A stretch of DNA of 39,394 nt from NCBI GenBank assembly GCA_002840675.1, contig PHBR01000004.1:1-39394 (forward strand). Reading direction: 5' to 3'. Shown one piece after another: positions 1 to 8,450 of this stretch. Within the stretch, counting starts at the first letter, position 1; each line of letters starts with the position of its first letter. The notes beneath the pieces were generated by a model, which saw nothing but the letters and a program-made list of their open reading frames with translations, did no database searches and was not told the DNA's origin. Source of the DNA: Chloroflexi bacterium HGW-Chloroflexi-9. GTDB taxonomy: Bacteria; Chloroflexota; Dehalococcoidia; UBA2979. The position numbers and the translations under genes were made by a program.

Positions 1-2
1 TG

Positions 3-572
3 GGGCGCAGGCCGCGCCGTTCGCAGCTCGCGGCGCTGGCGCTGTCGAGCGCCGGCTGCGTCCTTACGCTGTGGACCCGAGGCTCGTATCCTCTCGTCGG
101 CTACGCCTTCGGGCTCGCGGTGGCCGTCAGCTACGCGGGCTACCTGGTCGCCGGCGAGCGCTCCCGGCGCCGGGCGCTGGTCATCTGGATCGGCCTGCTG
201 GTGGCCGGCGTCGCCGTCGGCCTGGCCGCGTGGGCGTACCAGCTCGCCAACGGCCTGGCGGCCACCAACATGCGCAACCCCATGATGTGGGGCCTCTACA
301 TCACCATGTTCATGTACTTCGTCGGGCTCTCGGCCGGCGGCCTGATCGTCGCCTACGGCACGCCCGAGGAGGTCGCCCGCAACGAGTCCTCCGTCACCGG
401 CCGCTTCCTGCAGGAGGTCCTCGACAGGCACGCCCCCGTCGCCCCGCCTCCCGCGAAACCGAAGCGCACCGCGAAGCCCTCGAACGGCGCCACCCCCGAG
501 GCCTCCCCGAAGCAGGTCAAGGCCGCGAAAGCCGCCGCCCGCCAGACCCGCGCCGCCGCCGGGAGAAAGTAG
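3..572 (+). CDS. NrfD/PsrC-like membrane protein N-terminal segment, partial at the window edge, with a Pro/Ala/Lys-rich C-terminal tail
   Basis: Frame is open to the window edge; hydrophobic helices followed by 'NPMMWGLYITMFMYFVGLSAGGLIVAYGTPEE', which resembles the first helices of NrfD-family subunits; ends after an Ala/Lys/Pro-rich tail. Confidence 0.6.
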   Translation, partial: GRRPRRSQLAALALSSAGCVLTLWTRGSYPLVGYAFGLAVAVSYAGYLVAGERSRRRALVIWIGLLVAGVAVGLAAWAYQLANGLAATNMRNPMMWGLYITMFMYFVGLSAGGLIVAYGTPEEVARNESSVTGRFLQEVLDRHAPVAPPPAKPKRTAKPSNGATPEASPKQVKAAKAAARQTRAAAGRK

Positions 573-584
573 GAATGTCAATGC

Positions 585-1595
585 GTGCAAACAGATGGAT
601 GGATGTTAGAATTAAGCCCCCCAGAGAAGTTGGATACTCCGCCCGCTACTCAACCATTCCTCTTTGAACTTCCTGAACCCAAGCGGGGCCGCTTCCGCGT
701 CTACCATGACGAGTCACTTCCGGAGCGAGGCGTCCGGCCTCTGACCGGACACGGCCTCTTGTACGTCCCGGAATCCGCAGTAAGTAGCATCGCCAGCACA
801 CTTCGTGCCGAACGCCGCGGGTATTCCGGAGAAGTCCATTTCTCCGAGATCCGAGGCGACACCGGTCAGCAGGAACGATTCGCCGTCGCGAGCCGCTGGG
901 TCGCTAAGTTCTTCAGTGACCTCATTGATGAAGCCCCCTTCAAAGCGACGTTCGCGATTCACGACGGGCCACGCCCCATCCCGTACCCAGATCAGCGCAT
1001 CGCTTACCTGAAGCACATGCTTGCGGGCACGCGCATGACCTTCGTGGGACTCACTCGATTCGCGCTGCGCGGCTGGGACACGATCCATGTGGATCCGATC
1101 TTCGATGCGACCGGGAATGACGCGATCAGGCGCGCGTACGAAAGGTCTGTAGAACACTTCGCACATCGAGCAAACCAACGCCGAGTTGACGGCGACCAGC
1201 GGTATCCGTTCGTGAAATACTCGCCGGCGCGGTTCCTCGCTAGCGACTCACGGCAGGTGGCCCCGGACGACCAGGACGACGCTGAGCTCCTTCAGCTCAC
1301 CGACATCTTGCTCGGAGCCGCGCAGCACGCCCTCGAATTCCGGCACACGTCGAAGCACTCCGGTAGGCTCCAACTCGCGCGGGATGTGGCTTCGGGGATG
1401 GCCGCGCACTGGGGTGGCTCCCAACTTCGGTATGCGAGACGCGCGAGGAACTTCACGGTGACCCTCTGGCCCGACAAGTTCGGGTTCGCATATCCAGCAC
1501 TGCCCTCTCGCCGCCCCGCGGCGGACCTCCCTCGGAGCCCTTTACCTGGCAGCGGTGCGTGGCTTCTGCGCCCGTTAGACTCCTCCCACACCTGA
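585..1595 (+). CDS. DUF3800-like protein (putative RNase H-fold accessory/defence-associated protein)
   Basis: 336-aa ORF with N-terminal 'YHDES', 'GEVHFSEIRG' and late 'ELLQLTDILLGAAQHALE' in DUF3800-like order; lower GC than neighbours. Confidence 0.6.
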   Translation: MQTDGWMLELSPPEKLDTPPATQPFLFELPEPKRGRFRVYHDESLPERGVRPLTGHGLLYVPESAVSSIASTLRAERRGYSGEVHFSEIRGDTGQQERFAVASRWVAKFFSDLIDEAPFKATFAIHDGPRPIPYPDQRIAYLKHMLAGTRMTFVGLTRFALRGWDTIHVDPIFDATGNDAIRRAYERSVEHFAHRANQRRVDGDQRYPFVKYSPARFLASDSRQVAPDDQDDAELLQLTDILLGAAQHALEFRHTSKHSGRLQLARDVASGMAAHWGGSQLRYARRARNFTVTLWPDKFGFAYPALPSRRPAADLPRSPLPGSGAWLLRPLDSSHT

Positions 1596-1620
1596 CCCAC
1601 CGAGGAGTCCGCGCGACGCC

Positions 1621-2865
1621 GTGACCATCCCCCTGATCGTCCTCGGCGTGGTCGTGGGGCTGATCGCGGTGCGGCAGGTGGGGAGCGTGCGCCTGCAGAT
1701 CTGGCAGGTGATGGCGGGCGGCGCCGCCGCCATGCTGCTCTCCGGCTCCATCTCCCCCGCGCACGCCCTCGACGCCATCGACGTCGACGTGATGCTGTTC
1801 TTGTTCGGCATGTTCGTGCTGGGACGCGCGCTGGAGGAGTCGGGTGCGCTGACGGCGCTCTCCTACCGGCTGTTCTCGCGCGCCGGGAGCGTGGACGCGC
1901 TGGTGCTGTGCATCCTCTTCGGCGCCGGCCTGGGCTCCGCCGTGCTGATGAACGACACCCTCGCGATCGTCGGCGTCCCCGTCGCGGTCGGCCTCGCACG
2001 CGCGCATCGAGTCACGCCGCGGCTGACCCTGATCGCGCTGGCGCTGGCGGTGACGGCCGGCAGCGTCGTCAGCCCGATCGGCAACCCGCAGAACCTGCTC
2101 ATCGCCCTCCAGGGCGCGGAGGTCGGCAACCCCTTCGTCACCTTCGCGCGCTGGCTCGCGCTGCCGACGCTGGGCGCGCTGCTGCTGTCCTACCTCGCGC
2201 TACGCATCGCCTACCGGCGCGAGTTCCACGGCGAGGCGCTCGTCCACGTGCGCGTCCAACTGGTCGACGAACGCCTCGCACGGCTCGCGATGCTGGCGCT
2301 GGGCGCGCTGCTGGCGCTCATTGCGGTACGCATCGCGCTGGTGAGCGCGGGCGCGACGTTCGACCTCCGCCTGACGGTGATCGCACTGGTCCCCGCCGCC
2401 GTCCTGCTGCTCGGCAGCCGTCGACGCGTCGCGCTCGCGCGCGGCATCGACTGGCCGACGCTCGCGTTCTTCGCGGCGCTGTTCATCGTGGTGGAGTCCG
2501 TGCACGAGGCCGGCGTCACCGAGGAGGTCGTGAGCCGCCTCGGCGGGCGCATCGCCTCGACGCCGTGGATCCTGGGCGTGAGCGCGGCCGTGTCGCAGGT
2601 CGTGTCGAACGTGCCGCTGGTGGCGCTGGCGCTGCCGGCGATCCAGCAGGCCGGCGGGGGGCAGGAGGCGCTGATGGCGCTCGCCGCGGGCAGCACGCTC
2701 GCGGGCAACCTCACGCTGATGGGGGCGGCCTCCAACGTCATCATCGTCGACAACGCGGAACGACGGTTCGGCGAGCGCGTCTCCTTCTGGGAGTTCGCTC
2801 GCATCGGCCTCCCGCTCGGCCTCGCCCAACTCGCGCTGACGTGGGCGCTGCTCGCGCTGCCCTGA
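1621..2865 (+). CDS. SLC13/ArsB/NhaD-superfamily anion or ion permease
   Basis: 414 aa, polytopic, 'SPIGNPQNLL' and 'SNVPLVALALPA' motifs typical of the ion transporter superfamily; GTG start. Confidence 0.8.
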   Translation: MTIPLIVLGVVVGLIAVRQVGSVRLQIWQVMAGGAAAMLLSGSISPAHALDAIDVDVMLFLFGMFVLGRALEESGALTALSYRLFSRAGSVDALVLCILFGAGLGSAVLMNDTLAIVGVPVAVGLARAHRVTPRLTLIALALAVTAGSVVSPIGNPQNLLIALQGAEVGNPFVTFARWLALPTLGALLLSYLALRIAYRREFHGEALVHVRVQLVDERLARLAMLALGALLALIAVRIALVSAGATFDLRLTVIALVPAAVLLLGSRRRVALARGIDWPTLAFFAALFIVVESVHEAGVTEEVVSRLGGRIASTPWILGVSAAVSQVVSNVPLVALALPAIQQAGGGQEALMALAAGSTLAGNLTLMGAASNVIIVDNAERRFGERVSFWEFARIGLPLGLAQLALTWALLALP

Positions 2866-2869
2866 CCGA

Positions 2870-3222
2870 GGGCGGCGAGGGGCCGCGTGTGTATGCGGGG
2901 GGCGGCCCCTCCCCTGCCCCTCCCCGGCGCGGGGAGGGGATGAGATGTGATGGGGTTCCACCCCATCACGGCCTGCGCCCCGGTCGCTGCCGCGACGGGC
3001 CGGAGGTTCCAACGGTCGCGCCGTTCCGGTTCCGTTCGCGGTGAGGGGCCCTGGTCGAGTTTGGCCCTCGTCCGAGCGAGCGGCTGGCCGCCTCGTTCTC
3101 AACGCGGGGGCGAAGAGCGTGATGGGGGTTGCACCCCCATCACTTGATTCCCCCTCCCCGCGCAGGGGAGGGGGCAGGGGGAGGGGCGCCCCACGCAGGC
3201 AACGCAGCCCCCTCGCGGCGAG
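2870..3222. repeat. Large imperfect inverted repeat (arms ~2870-2980 and ~3111-3222) between convergent genes
   Basis: The reverse complement of 3111-3190 aligns with 2901-2980 (GGCG(G)CCCCTCCCCTGCCCC...CGCGGGGAGGGG...GTGATGGGG...CCCCATCACG); each arm also holds an internal GTGATGGGG/CCCCATCAC hairpin. Confidence 0.85.
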
Positions 3223-3226
3223 CGAG

Positions 3227-4072
3227 TTAGCCGGCGTGCTCCATGTACTCCAGGTGCTCTGCGTAGTGCCCCCAGGCATTGCCCGCGTACAGCGAGACGA
3301 GGCGTGCGGTCCACTGTGGGATGGCGATGCCGCGCATCTGCGCCATGAACGCCTCCCGCGCGACGAACGAGCGGCGTCGCGCCGCCTCGAAGGTCACACC
3401 GGCATCCTCGGCGAGCCAGCGGGCGTTGAGGTCGTCCGCGGAGGCCTCCAGTTCCGGCACCACGCCGGTCGCGAGGCCTGCCTCGGCGCGCGGGATGTTC
3501 ACCGTCATCCACCGCTCCACGTGCGCGTAGATGTCAGCCGCGCGCCACGGGCGGCCGTCGTCGCCGGTGTGCAGCACCTCGGACGGGCGTGCGTCGAGGG
3601 CGGCCGTCAGCCGTGCCCACGAGGCGGCCTCGTCTGACAGCATCCCGGCGACCATGTAGCCGAAGTGCGTGTCGAAGTGCCCGACGAGCCCACTGCGGAC
3701 GGCCGCCGCGACGCGCTCGTTCCGGCGTTCTTCCGGCAGTCCGCGGATCAGGTCGATGTAGTCCTGGCGGATCGAGGTGCACCGGCGGCGCGCCTCCTCC
3801 TCGGTTAGCGCGCGGTCCTCGGCGGCCCAGGCGTCGTTCTGCGCATCCTCATCCGCGATCGGCGCCGGTGGTGGGCCGCCCTGGAGGCGCGACCGCGCCC
3901 CCGCGAGGGCGTACTCCAGCCAGTGGGCGAAGTGCGCGTACTCGTCCCGCGCCAGCCAGTCCGTTTCGGTGCCGCGGATGCGGTAGTCCGGCGACCAGTC
4001 CAGCACTTCCGTGTGGCGTCGCCAGCGCGCCTCCGCCTCGTCCCACAACACCGCGAACACGTCGTCTGCCAT
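3227..4072 (-). CDS. DinB/ClbS-like helical-bundle protein with two similar halves
   Basis: Start at MADDVFAVLWDEAEARW; both halves contain R(R)x..F/I...REAF/RQDY... and H(F/Y)xxHxxYM motifs. Confidence 0.55.
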   Translation of the reverse strand: MADDVFAVLWDEAEARWRRHTEVLDWSPDYRIRGTETDWLARDEYAHFAHWLEYALAGARSRLQGGPPPAPIADEDAQNDAWAAEDRALTEEEARRRCTSIRQDYIDLIRGLPEERRNERVAAAVRSGLVGHFDTHFGYMVAGMLSDEAASWARLTAALDARPSEVLHTGDDGRPWRAADIYAHVERWMTVNIPRAEAGLATGVVPELEASADDLNARWLAEDAGVTFEAARRRSFVAREAFMAQMRGIAIPQWTARLVSLYAGNAWGHYAEHLEYMEHAG

Positions 4073-4162
4073 CACGCCCCTCCGAGCGCGGAGCGTAGCG
4101 CCCAGGGCGCGTCGCCGGTGATCTCGGAGCGCCGGCGCGGTGGCCGGGGTACCCTCGAAAGC

Positions 4163-4651
4163 ATGACGCTGCTCCAGTTCCGCAACGAAGACGCCCGCAT
4201 CGTGTACCTCGCGACCGTGTACCACCTCGGCCGGCCAGGCGCGGAGTCGCGCGCCGTCGCGACGGACGCCGGCGGGCAGGGCCTCCAGGCGATCTACGAC
4301 GAGGTGCTGCCCCGCCTCAACCAGGCGGTGATCGAGGTCGAAGCCTCACCGCAGCAGATCCTGCGTCTGAACGACGCCCTCCTGGGTGTGGCGAACGAAC
4401 TGAAGCAGTTCGGCATCGCCAACGGCCGGACGATGGTGCCTCGCTTCGCGGAAACCCTCCACGACCTCTTCCCCGACACCGTGGACGAGCCCGGCGTCGC
4501 CCTGGACCTGGTCCAGCACCCGGTCATGCTCCGCAACCGCCTCGCGTACGCCATCGAGCAGGCGCGCCGCGAGGTGGAGTCGGCCGAACTGGACGCGGAG
4601 ATCGAGCGGCGTGCGGCGAAGAAGTGGTGGCAGGTCTGGCGCCGCGAGTAG
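4163..4651 (+). CDS. Conserved hypothetical protein
   Basis: 162-aa ORF starting MTLLQFRNEDARIVYLATVYHLGRPG; codon usage consistent with coding. Confidence 0.6.
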   Translation: MTLLQFRNEDARIVYLATVYHLGRPGAESRAVATDAGGQGLQAIYDEVLPRLNQAVIEVEASPQQILRLNDALLGVANELKQFGIANGRTMVPRFAETLHDLFPDTVDEPGVALDLVQHPVMLRNRLAYAIEQARREVESAELDAEIERRAAKKWWQVWRRE

Positions 4652-4809
4652 CGTCCTGCATCGGACTTTGCTTGCCGATGGTTATGTCGAGCGTGACGGG
4701 TTCCTCGATCGCGGTCGTGCTTGTCCCAACGCTCACCATCCGCATATAGTCGGCATGCGCATCCGGCAGCGGGCGCGCGTCCTCATGCGGAAACCGGAAG
4801 GGACACGGG

Positions 4810-5079
4810 ATGACCTACGTCATCACCACGCCGTGCATCGACACCACTGACCAGTCCTGTGTGGACGTGTGTCCGGTCGACTGCATCCACTTCGAAGAGG
4901 GCGTCGACAAGATGCTCTACATCGATCCCGACGAGTGCATCGACTGCGGTGCCTGCGAGCCGGCCTGCCCGGTGTCCGCGATCTTCGCCGAGGACGATGT
5001 CCCGGCGGACCAGCAGCGGTTCACCGAGATCAACCGCCTGTGGTTCCAGGACAAAGACGCGGCGCGAGCCAAGGTCTAG
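4810..5079 (+). CDS. fdxA: Ferredoxin (two-cluster 4Fe-4S / 7Fe type)
   Basis: [28 protein letters not shown]...[22 protein letters not shown]: complete ferredoxin Cys motifs. Confidence 0.95.
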   Translation: MTYVITTPCIDTTDQSCVDVCPVDCIHFEEGVDKMLYIDPDECIDCGACEPACPVSAIFAEDDVPADQQRFTEINRLWFQDKDAARAKV

Positions 5080-5104
5080 CCCGTCCCACCGACCCAGACA
5101 TGCA

Positions 5105-5134
5105 GACGGCCGCCTTCGGGCGGCCGTCCTGTTT
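5105..5134 (+). terminator. Rho-independent-like terminator after ferredoxin
   Basis: GACGGCCGCC-TTCG-GGCGGCCGTC perfect 10-bp stem followed by CTGTTT. Confidence 0.8.
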
Positions 5135-5156
5135 CCGTGAGTAACGGGCGCTCGGT

Positions 5157-6035
5157 CTAGCGGGCGGCGGCAACGGCGCTGGAGTCCGCCGGCAGGCTGA
5201 GCTCCACCGCCACCCCTCGGTGGTCGGAGCCGGTCAGCGAGAAGACGCGCTCGCCGGCGATCCCGAGGCTGCGCACGAGCACGTGGTCGATGCGTACCCC
5301 GAGGCGCCCGTAGGCGAAGTAGGTCGGCTCAATCGAGCGGCTCTCGGCGGCGATGCGCAGGTCCGTCCCGATGAGCAGTTGCGCGAACGTTGGCGAGAGC
5401 GTCGTCGCGTTGAAGTCGCCCAGCACGACCAGCGGGCCCTGCACGCGGTCCGACTCCGCCTCCAGCAGCGCGCGCTGCTGCGCGTTGATGCGGTACGCCT
5501 CGCCGTTCAGCGGGGGCATGAGGTGCACCGCGATCACCGTGACGCGCTGCCCGTCCACCTCCACGGCGGCGGTCAGCAGGTCCCGGCCACGGTCGTCCGC
5601 CTCGATCGCCAGCACCCGCGCGCCCTCCAGCGGGAACCGCGAGGCGAGCGTTACCCACGGCGTGTCCGTGGAGATGCGGTAGGGGTAGGCGGCCGCGAGC
5701 GCGGGCGAGAAGTCGTCGATGTCCTGGGTGAGTTCCTGGAAGACGACCACGTCCGGCGCCTCGGCCAGCACTTCCGCGGCCAGGGTGTCCAGATTCTCGT
5801 TGCTCATCAGGACGTTCGCCGTGACCACGCGGAGCGTCGGTGCGCCGGCGGGGGCATCCTCGGCCAGCGTCAGAAAGAACTGCGGCGTGGCCAGTACGAA
5901 CAGCCAGGCGATGAAGGGCACCACCGCCACGGCGACCAGCGCCCGGCGGCGCATCAAGATGGACGCGGGCAGGAACAGCAGCAGCGGGAAGCCTGCGTAG
6001 GGGAGGAAGTTCGCCAGGCCGTCAATCGCCCACAC
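5157..6035 (-). CDS. Endonuclease/exonuclease/phosphatase (EEP) family protein with N-terminal membrane helices
   Basis: RVVTANVLMSNEN, VVVFQELT, VVLGDFNATTLSP, GSDHRGVAVEL motifs of the EEP family. Confidence 0.88.
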   Translation of the reverse strand: MWAIDGLANFLPYAGFPLLLFLPASILMRRRALVAVAVVPFIAWLFVLATPQFFLTLAEDAPAGAPTLRVVTANVLMSNENLDTLAAEVLAEAPDVVVFQELTQDIDDFSPALAAAYPYRISTDTPWVTLASRFPLEGARVLAIEADDRGRDLLTAAVEVDGQRVTVIAVHLMPPLNGEAYRINAQQRALLEAESDRVQGPLVVLGDFNATTLSPTFAQLLIGTDLRIAAESRSIEPTYFAYGRLGVRIDHVLVRSLGIAGERVFSLTGSDHRGVAVELSLPADSSAVAAAR

Positions 6036-6235
6036 GGGCTACTCTCTTGTCCGCCGCCATGCGGCGCAGGATGACCAGCATCCGACGCCGATGCGGACGC
6101 CGGCGTCGCGGGCCTCGTGCGGGACGTAGTCGAGGGAGGGCCGACGCCAGTGGCCGACCAGATCTCTCCCTTCCATAATCTCACAGCCGCCGGGAGATTC
6201 GAGCGGATTCCCCCGCCGCTGCGGAACCCCGCCTG

Positions 6236-7060
6236 ATGGCCATGCCCCGAGGCACCCTCCCCCGCCGCTACCGGGCGTGGCGCCCGAAGCGCTCGCAGTT
6301 CCCACGGGGGTTCCGCGCCTGGGCGCTGGTCGCCACCCGGTTCACGCTCGTCATCATGCTGCTGATCGTCGGCGACCGGATCGCGGCCGGCCTCACGAGC
6401 CAGGGCTGGCGGATGGACCAGGGCGCGGTGGTCGTGGTGCGCGTGCTGACGGCGCTCCCCACCCTGCGCTTCCCGCTGGAGGGCTTCCTGCTGGCGCTGG
6501 AGGTCGACAAGTGGGACTGGTACTGGCTGGACGCCGGGAGCCGGTCGAAGGAATACCAGGCGATCTACCAGCAGTGGGACAAGGTCCTGGACCTGTTCGC
6601 GCTGGGCGTGGCCGCGTTCGTCGCACTGCGCTGGCGAGACCGCACCATGCGGACGATGGCGCTGGCGACGTTCCTCCTGCGCGCGGGTGGCGTGGGCGCA
6701 TTCCTGCTCACCGAGGAGCGGTGGCTGCTCGTCGCGTTCCCGAACGTCTTCGAGACCCTTTTCCTCATGTACGTCGTCTTCCAGGTGATCGCGCCGCGCG
6801 AGCCGATGCTCACGGGATCCGCCTCCGCCGTGATCGTCTTCCTAGCCGCGCTCCTGCCGAAACTGGCGGCGGAGTACTACCTCCACATACTCGAACGGCG
6901 CCCATGGGACTCGCTGGACCTGCCGATCCCGGACATGCTGGAGCCCCAGTTCTGGCTGGCCCTCGTCTATCTCCCGGCCGCGGTGGTGGTCGGGCTGCTC
7001 GTAAGGCGGGGACGCCGGCTGGCGGTCGAGCACGGCCGTGACCCCGGCGCGACGGCGTAG
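6236..7060 (+). CDS. Polytopic membrane protein of unknown function
   Basis: 274 aa with several hydrophobic helices; no family recognised. Confidence 0.65.
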   Translation: MAMPRGTLPRRYRAWRPKRSQFPRGFRAWALVATRFTLVIMLLIVGDRIAAGLTSQGWRMDQGAVVVVRVLTALPTLRFPLEGFLLALEVDKWDWYWLDAGSRSKEYQAIYQQWDKVLDLFALGVAAFVALRWRDRTMRTMALATFLLRAGGVGAFLLTEERWLLVAFPNVFETLFLMYVVFQVIAPREPMLTGSASAVIVFLAALLPKLAAEYYLHILERRPWDSLDLPIPDMLEPQFWLALVYLPAAVVVGLLVRRGRRLAVEHGRDPGATA

Positions 7061-7069
7061 CCGGCGCGC

Positions 7070-7633
7070 TCAGCGCGCTGTGGCGCCGCGATACCGCAGA
7101 TTCGGGACGACCGCCTCGGCACCGCCGCCTCGGAACAGGTGCGGCTCGACGGTGCCGTCATGGCCCCAGCCCATCGCCTCGTAGAACCCGCGAGCGCGCG
7201 CGTTCGGCCCGTACACCCACAGCACGGCCTCCGCGAAACCCTGCGCTGCGAGGCGTTCGAGGGCGACCTCGAAGAGCGCCCGCCCGAGGCCGCGACCGAT
7301 CGCCTCCGGCGCCAGGTGGATGTGGTGCAGGAAGCCGCACTCCGGCGGGACTACCTCGTCCGGGGCGGGTGCCGCGAGCGGCGGAGTGATGTTCACGAAC
7401 CCCAGCACCGCGCCGTCCGCCTCCGCCACCCAGGTCACCAGGCCCGGCACGGCCGTCCCGAAAAGCGTCTGCCAGTAGACACGGCCGCCCTCCGCCGTGG
7501 CGGGGGCATCGAGGTATGCGTCCGGAGCGAAGCCGCGGTAGGCCGTGCGCCAGGAGCGGACATGGACGTCTGCGATCGCCGCCGCGTCTGCGGCGTCGGC
7601 CTCGCGGATGCGAGGGGTGGACGACCCGGCCAC
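7070..7633 (-). CDS. GNAT family N-acetyltransferase
   Basis: IREADAADAAAIADVHVRSWRTAYRGF and 'LAPEAIGRGLGRALFEVALERL' acetyl-CoA binding motif; GTG start chosen to avoid overlap with the neighbouring gene. Confidence 0.88.
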   Translation of the reverse strand: MAGSSTPRIREADAADAAAIADVHVRSWRTAYRGFAPDAYLDAPATAEGGRVYWQTLFGTAVPGLVTWVAEADGAVLGFVNITPPLAAPAPDEVVPPECGFLHHIHLAPEAIGRGLGRALFEVALERLAAQGFAEAVLWVYGPNARARGFYEAMGWGHDGTVEPHLFRGGGAEAVVPNLRYRGATAR

Positions 7634-7637
7634 GGGG

Positions 7638-8450
7638 CTACAGCCCCTCGAGGTGCGGGAGGGCCTCGTGCGGGATCGCCTCGCCCTCACCCAGCGGGAC
7701 ACCGGTGAGGCGCACGGAGCCGTCTTCCCGCAGGTCCACGACCAGCGCGTGGCCGCCGACGGTGCTCGGCGCGCCCGCCGCCGCAGAAAGGCCCTCCGGG
7801 GCGCCGGAGTAGGCGGCGATCGTGCGGTCCCCCGCCGCGACGCGCGTCATCACCTCCCAGTGCCCCAGCGCCACGTAGTCGCGCTCAGAAGCGGCGAGGT
7901 GCTCCCGGCGGATGTGGAACGAGTGGTGCAGCAGCGCCCGGGGGTGAATGAAATGCCCGTGACCGATAGCGACCTGCCATGCGGCATCGCCCCGTGGCGG
8001 CATTCCCTGGAACGGGCTGAAATCCGGCACCTGCTCCGTGTGCGGGCGGCCCCACACCTCTACCTCAAGCCCGTCGAGGGCGACCGACTCGCCGGCGTGG
8101 TCGCGGATGATGTGCAGGTTCGGCGCGAGCGCGATCAGGTCGATGCGGTCGTAGACGGAGCCGGGCCCCACATGGTCGTGGTTGCCGGGACCGATCACCA
8201 CCGGGCGTCCGAAGCGGGCGATCTCCGCCGCCGCGAACTCCAGCGTCTCCACCCGCACGCGGGCGTTGTCGAAGAAGTCGCCCGCGATCAGCATGCCGTC
8301 CACGCCCTCACGGATCGCAGCGTCGATCACGGCGCTGAAGCCGGCCTCCAGCGCGCGCGATGCATCGGTCGCTCCCCGCGAGGAATCGTGCGCACCGAGA
8401 TGGACGTCCGAGGTATGCAGCAGGCGCAGCCTCGGACGTGCGGCCATCAC
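7638..8450 (-). CDS. Metallophosphoesterase, SbcD/DNA-repair exonuclease-like
   Basis: LLHTSDVHLG, LIAGDFFDN, VIGPGNHDH, VAIGHGHF phosphoesterase motifs. Confidence 0.85.
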   Translation of the reverse strand: MMAARPRLRLLHTSDVHLGAHDSSRGATDASRALEAGFSAVIDAAIREGVDGMLIAGDFFDNARVRVETLEFAAAEIARFGRPVVIGPGNHDHVGPGSVYDRIDLIALAPNLHIIRDHAGESVALDGLEVEVWGRPHTEQVPDFSPFQGMPPRGDAAWQVAIGHGHFIHPRALLHHSFHIRREHLAASERDYVALGHWEVMTRVAAGDRTIAAYSGAPEGLSAAAGAPSTVGGHALVVDLREDGSVRLTGVPLGEGEAIPHEALPHLEGL

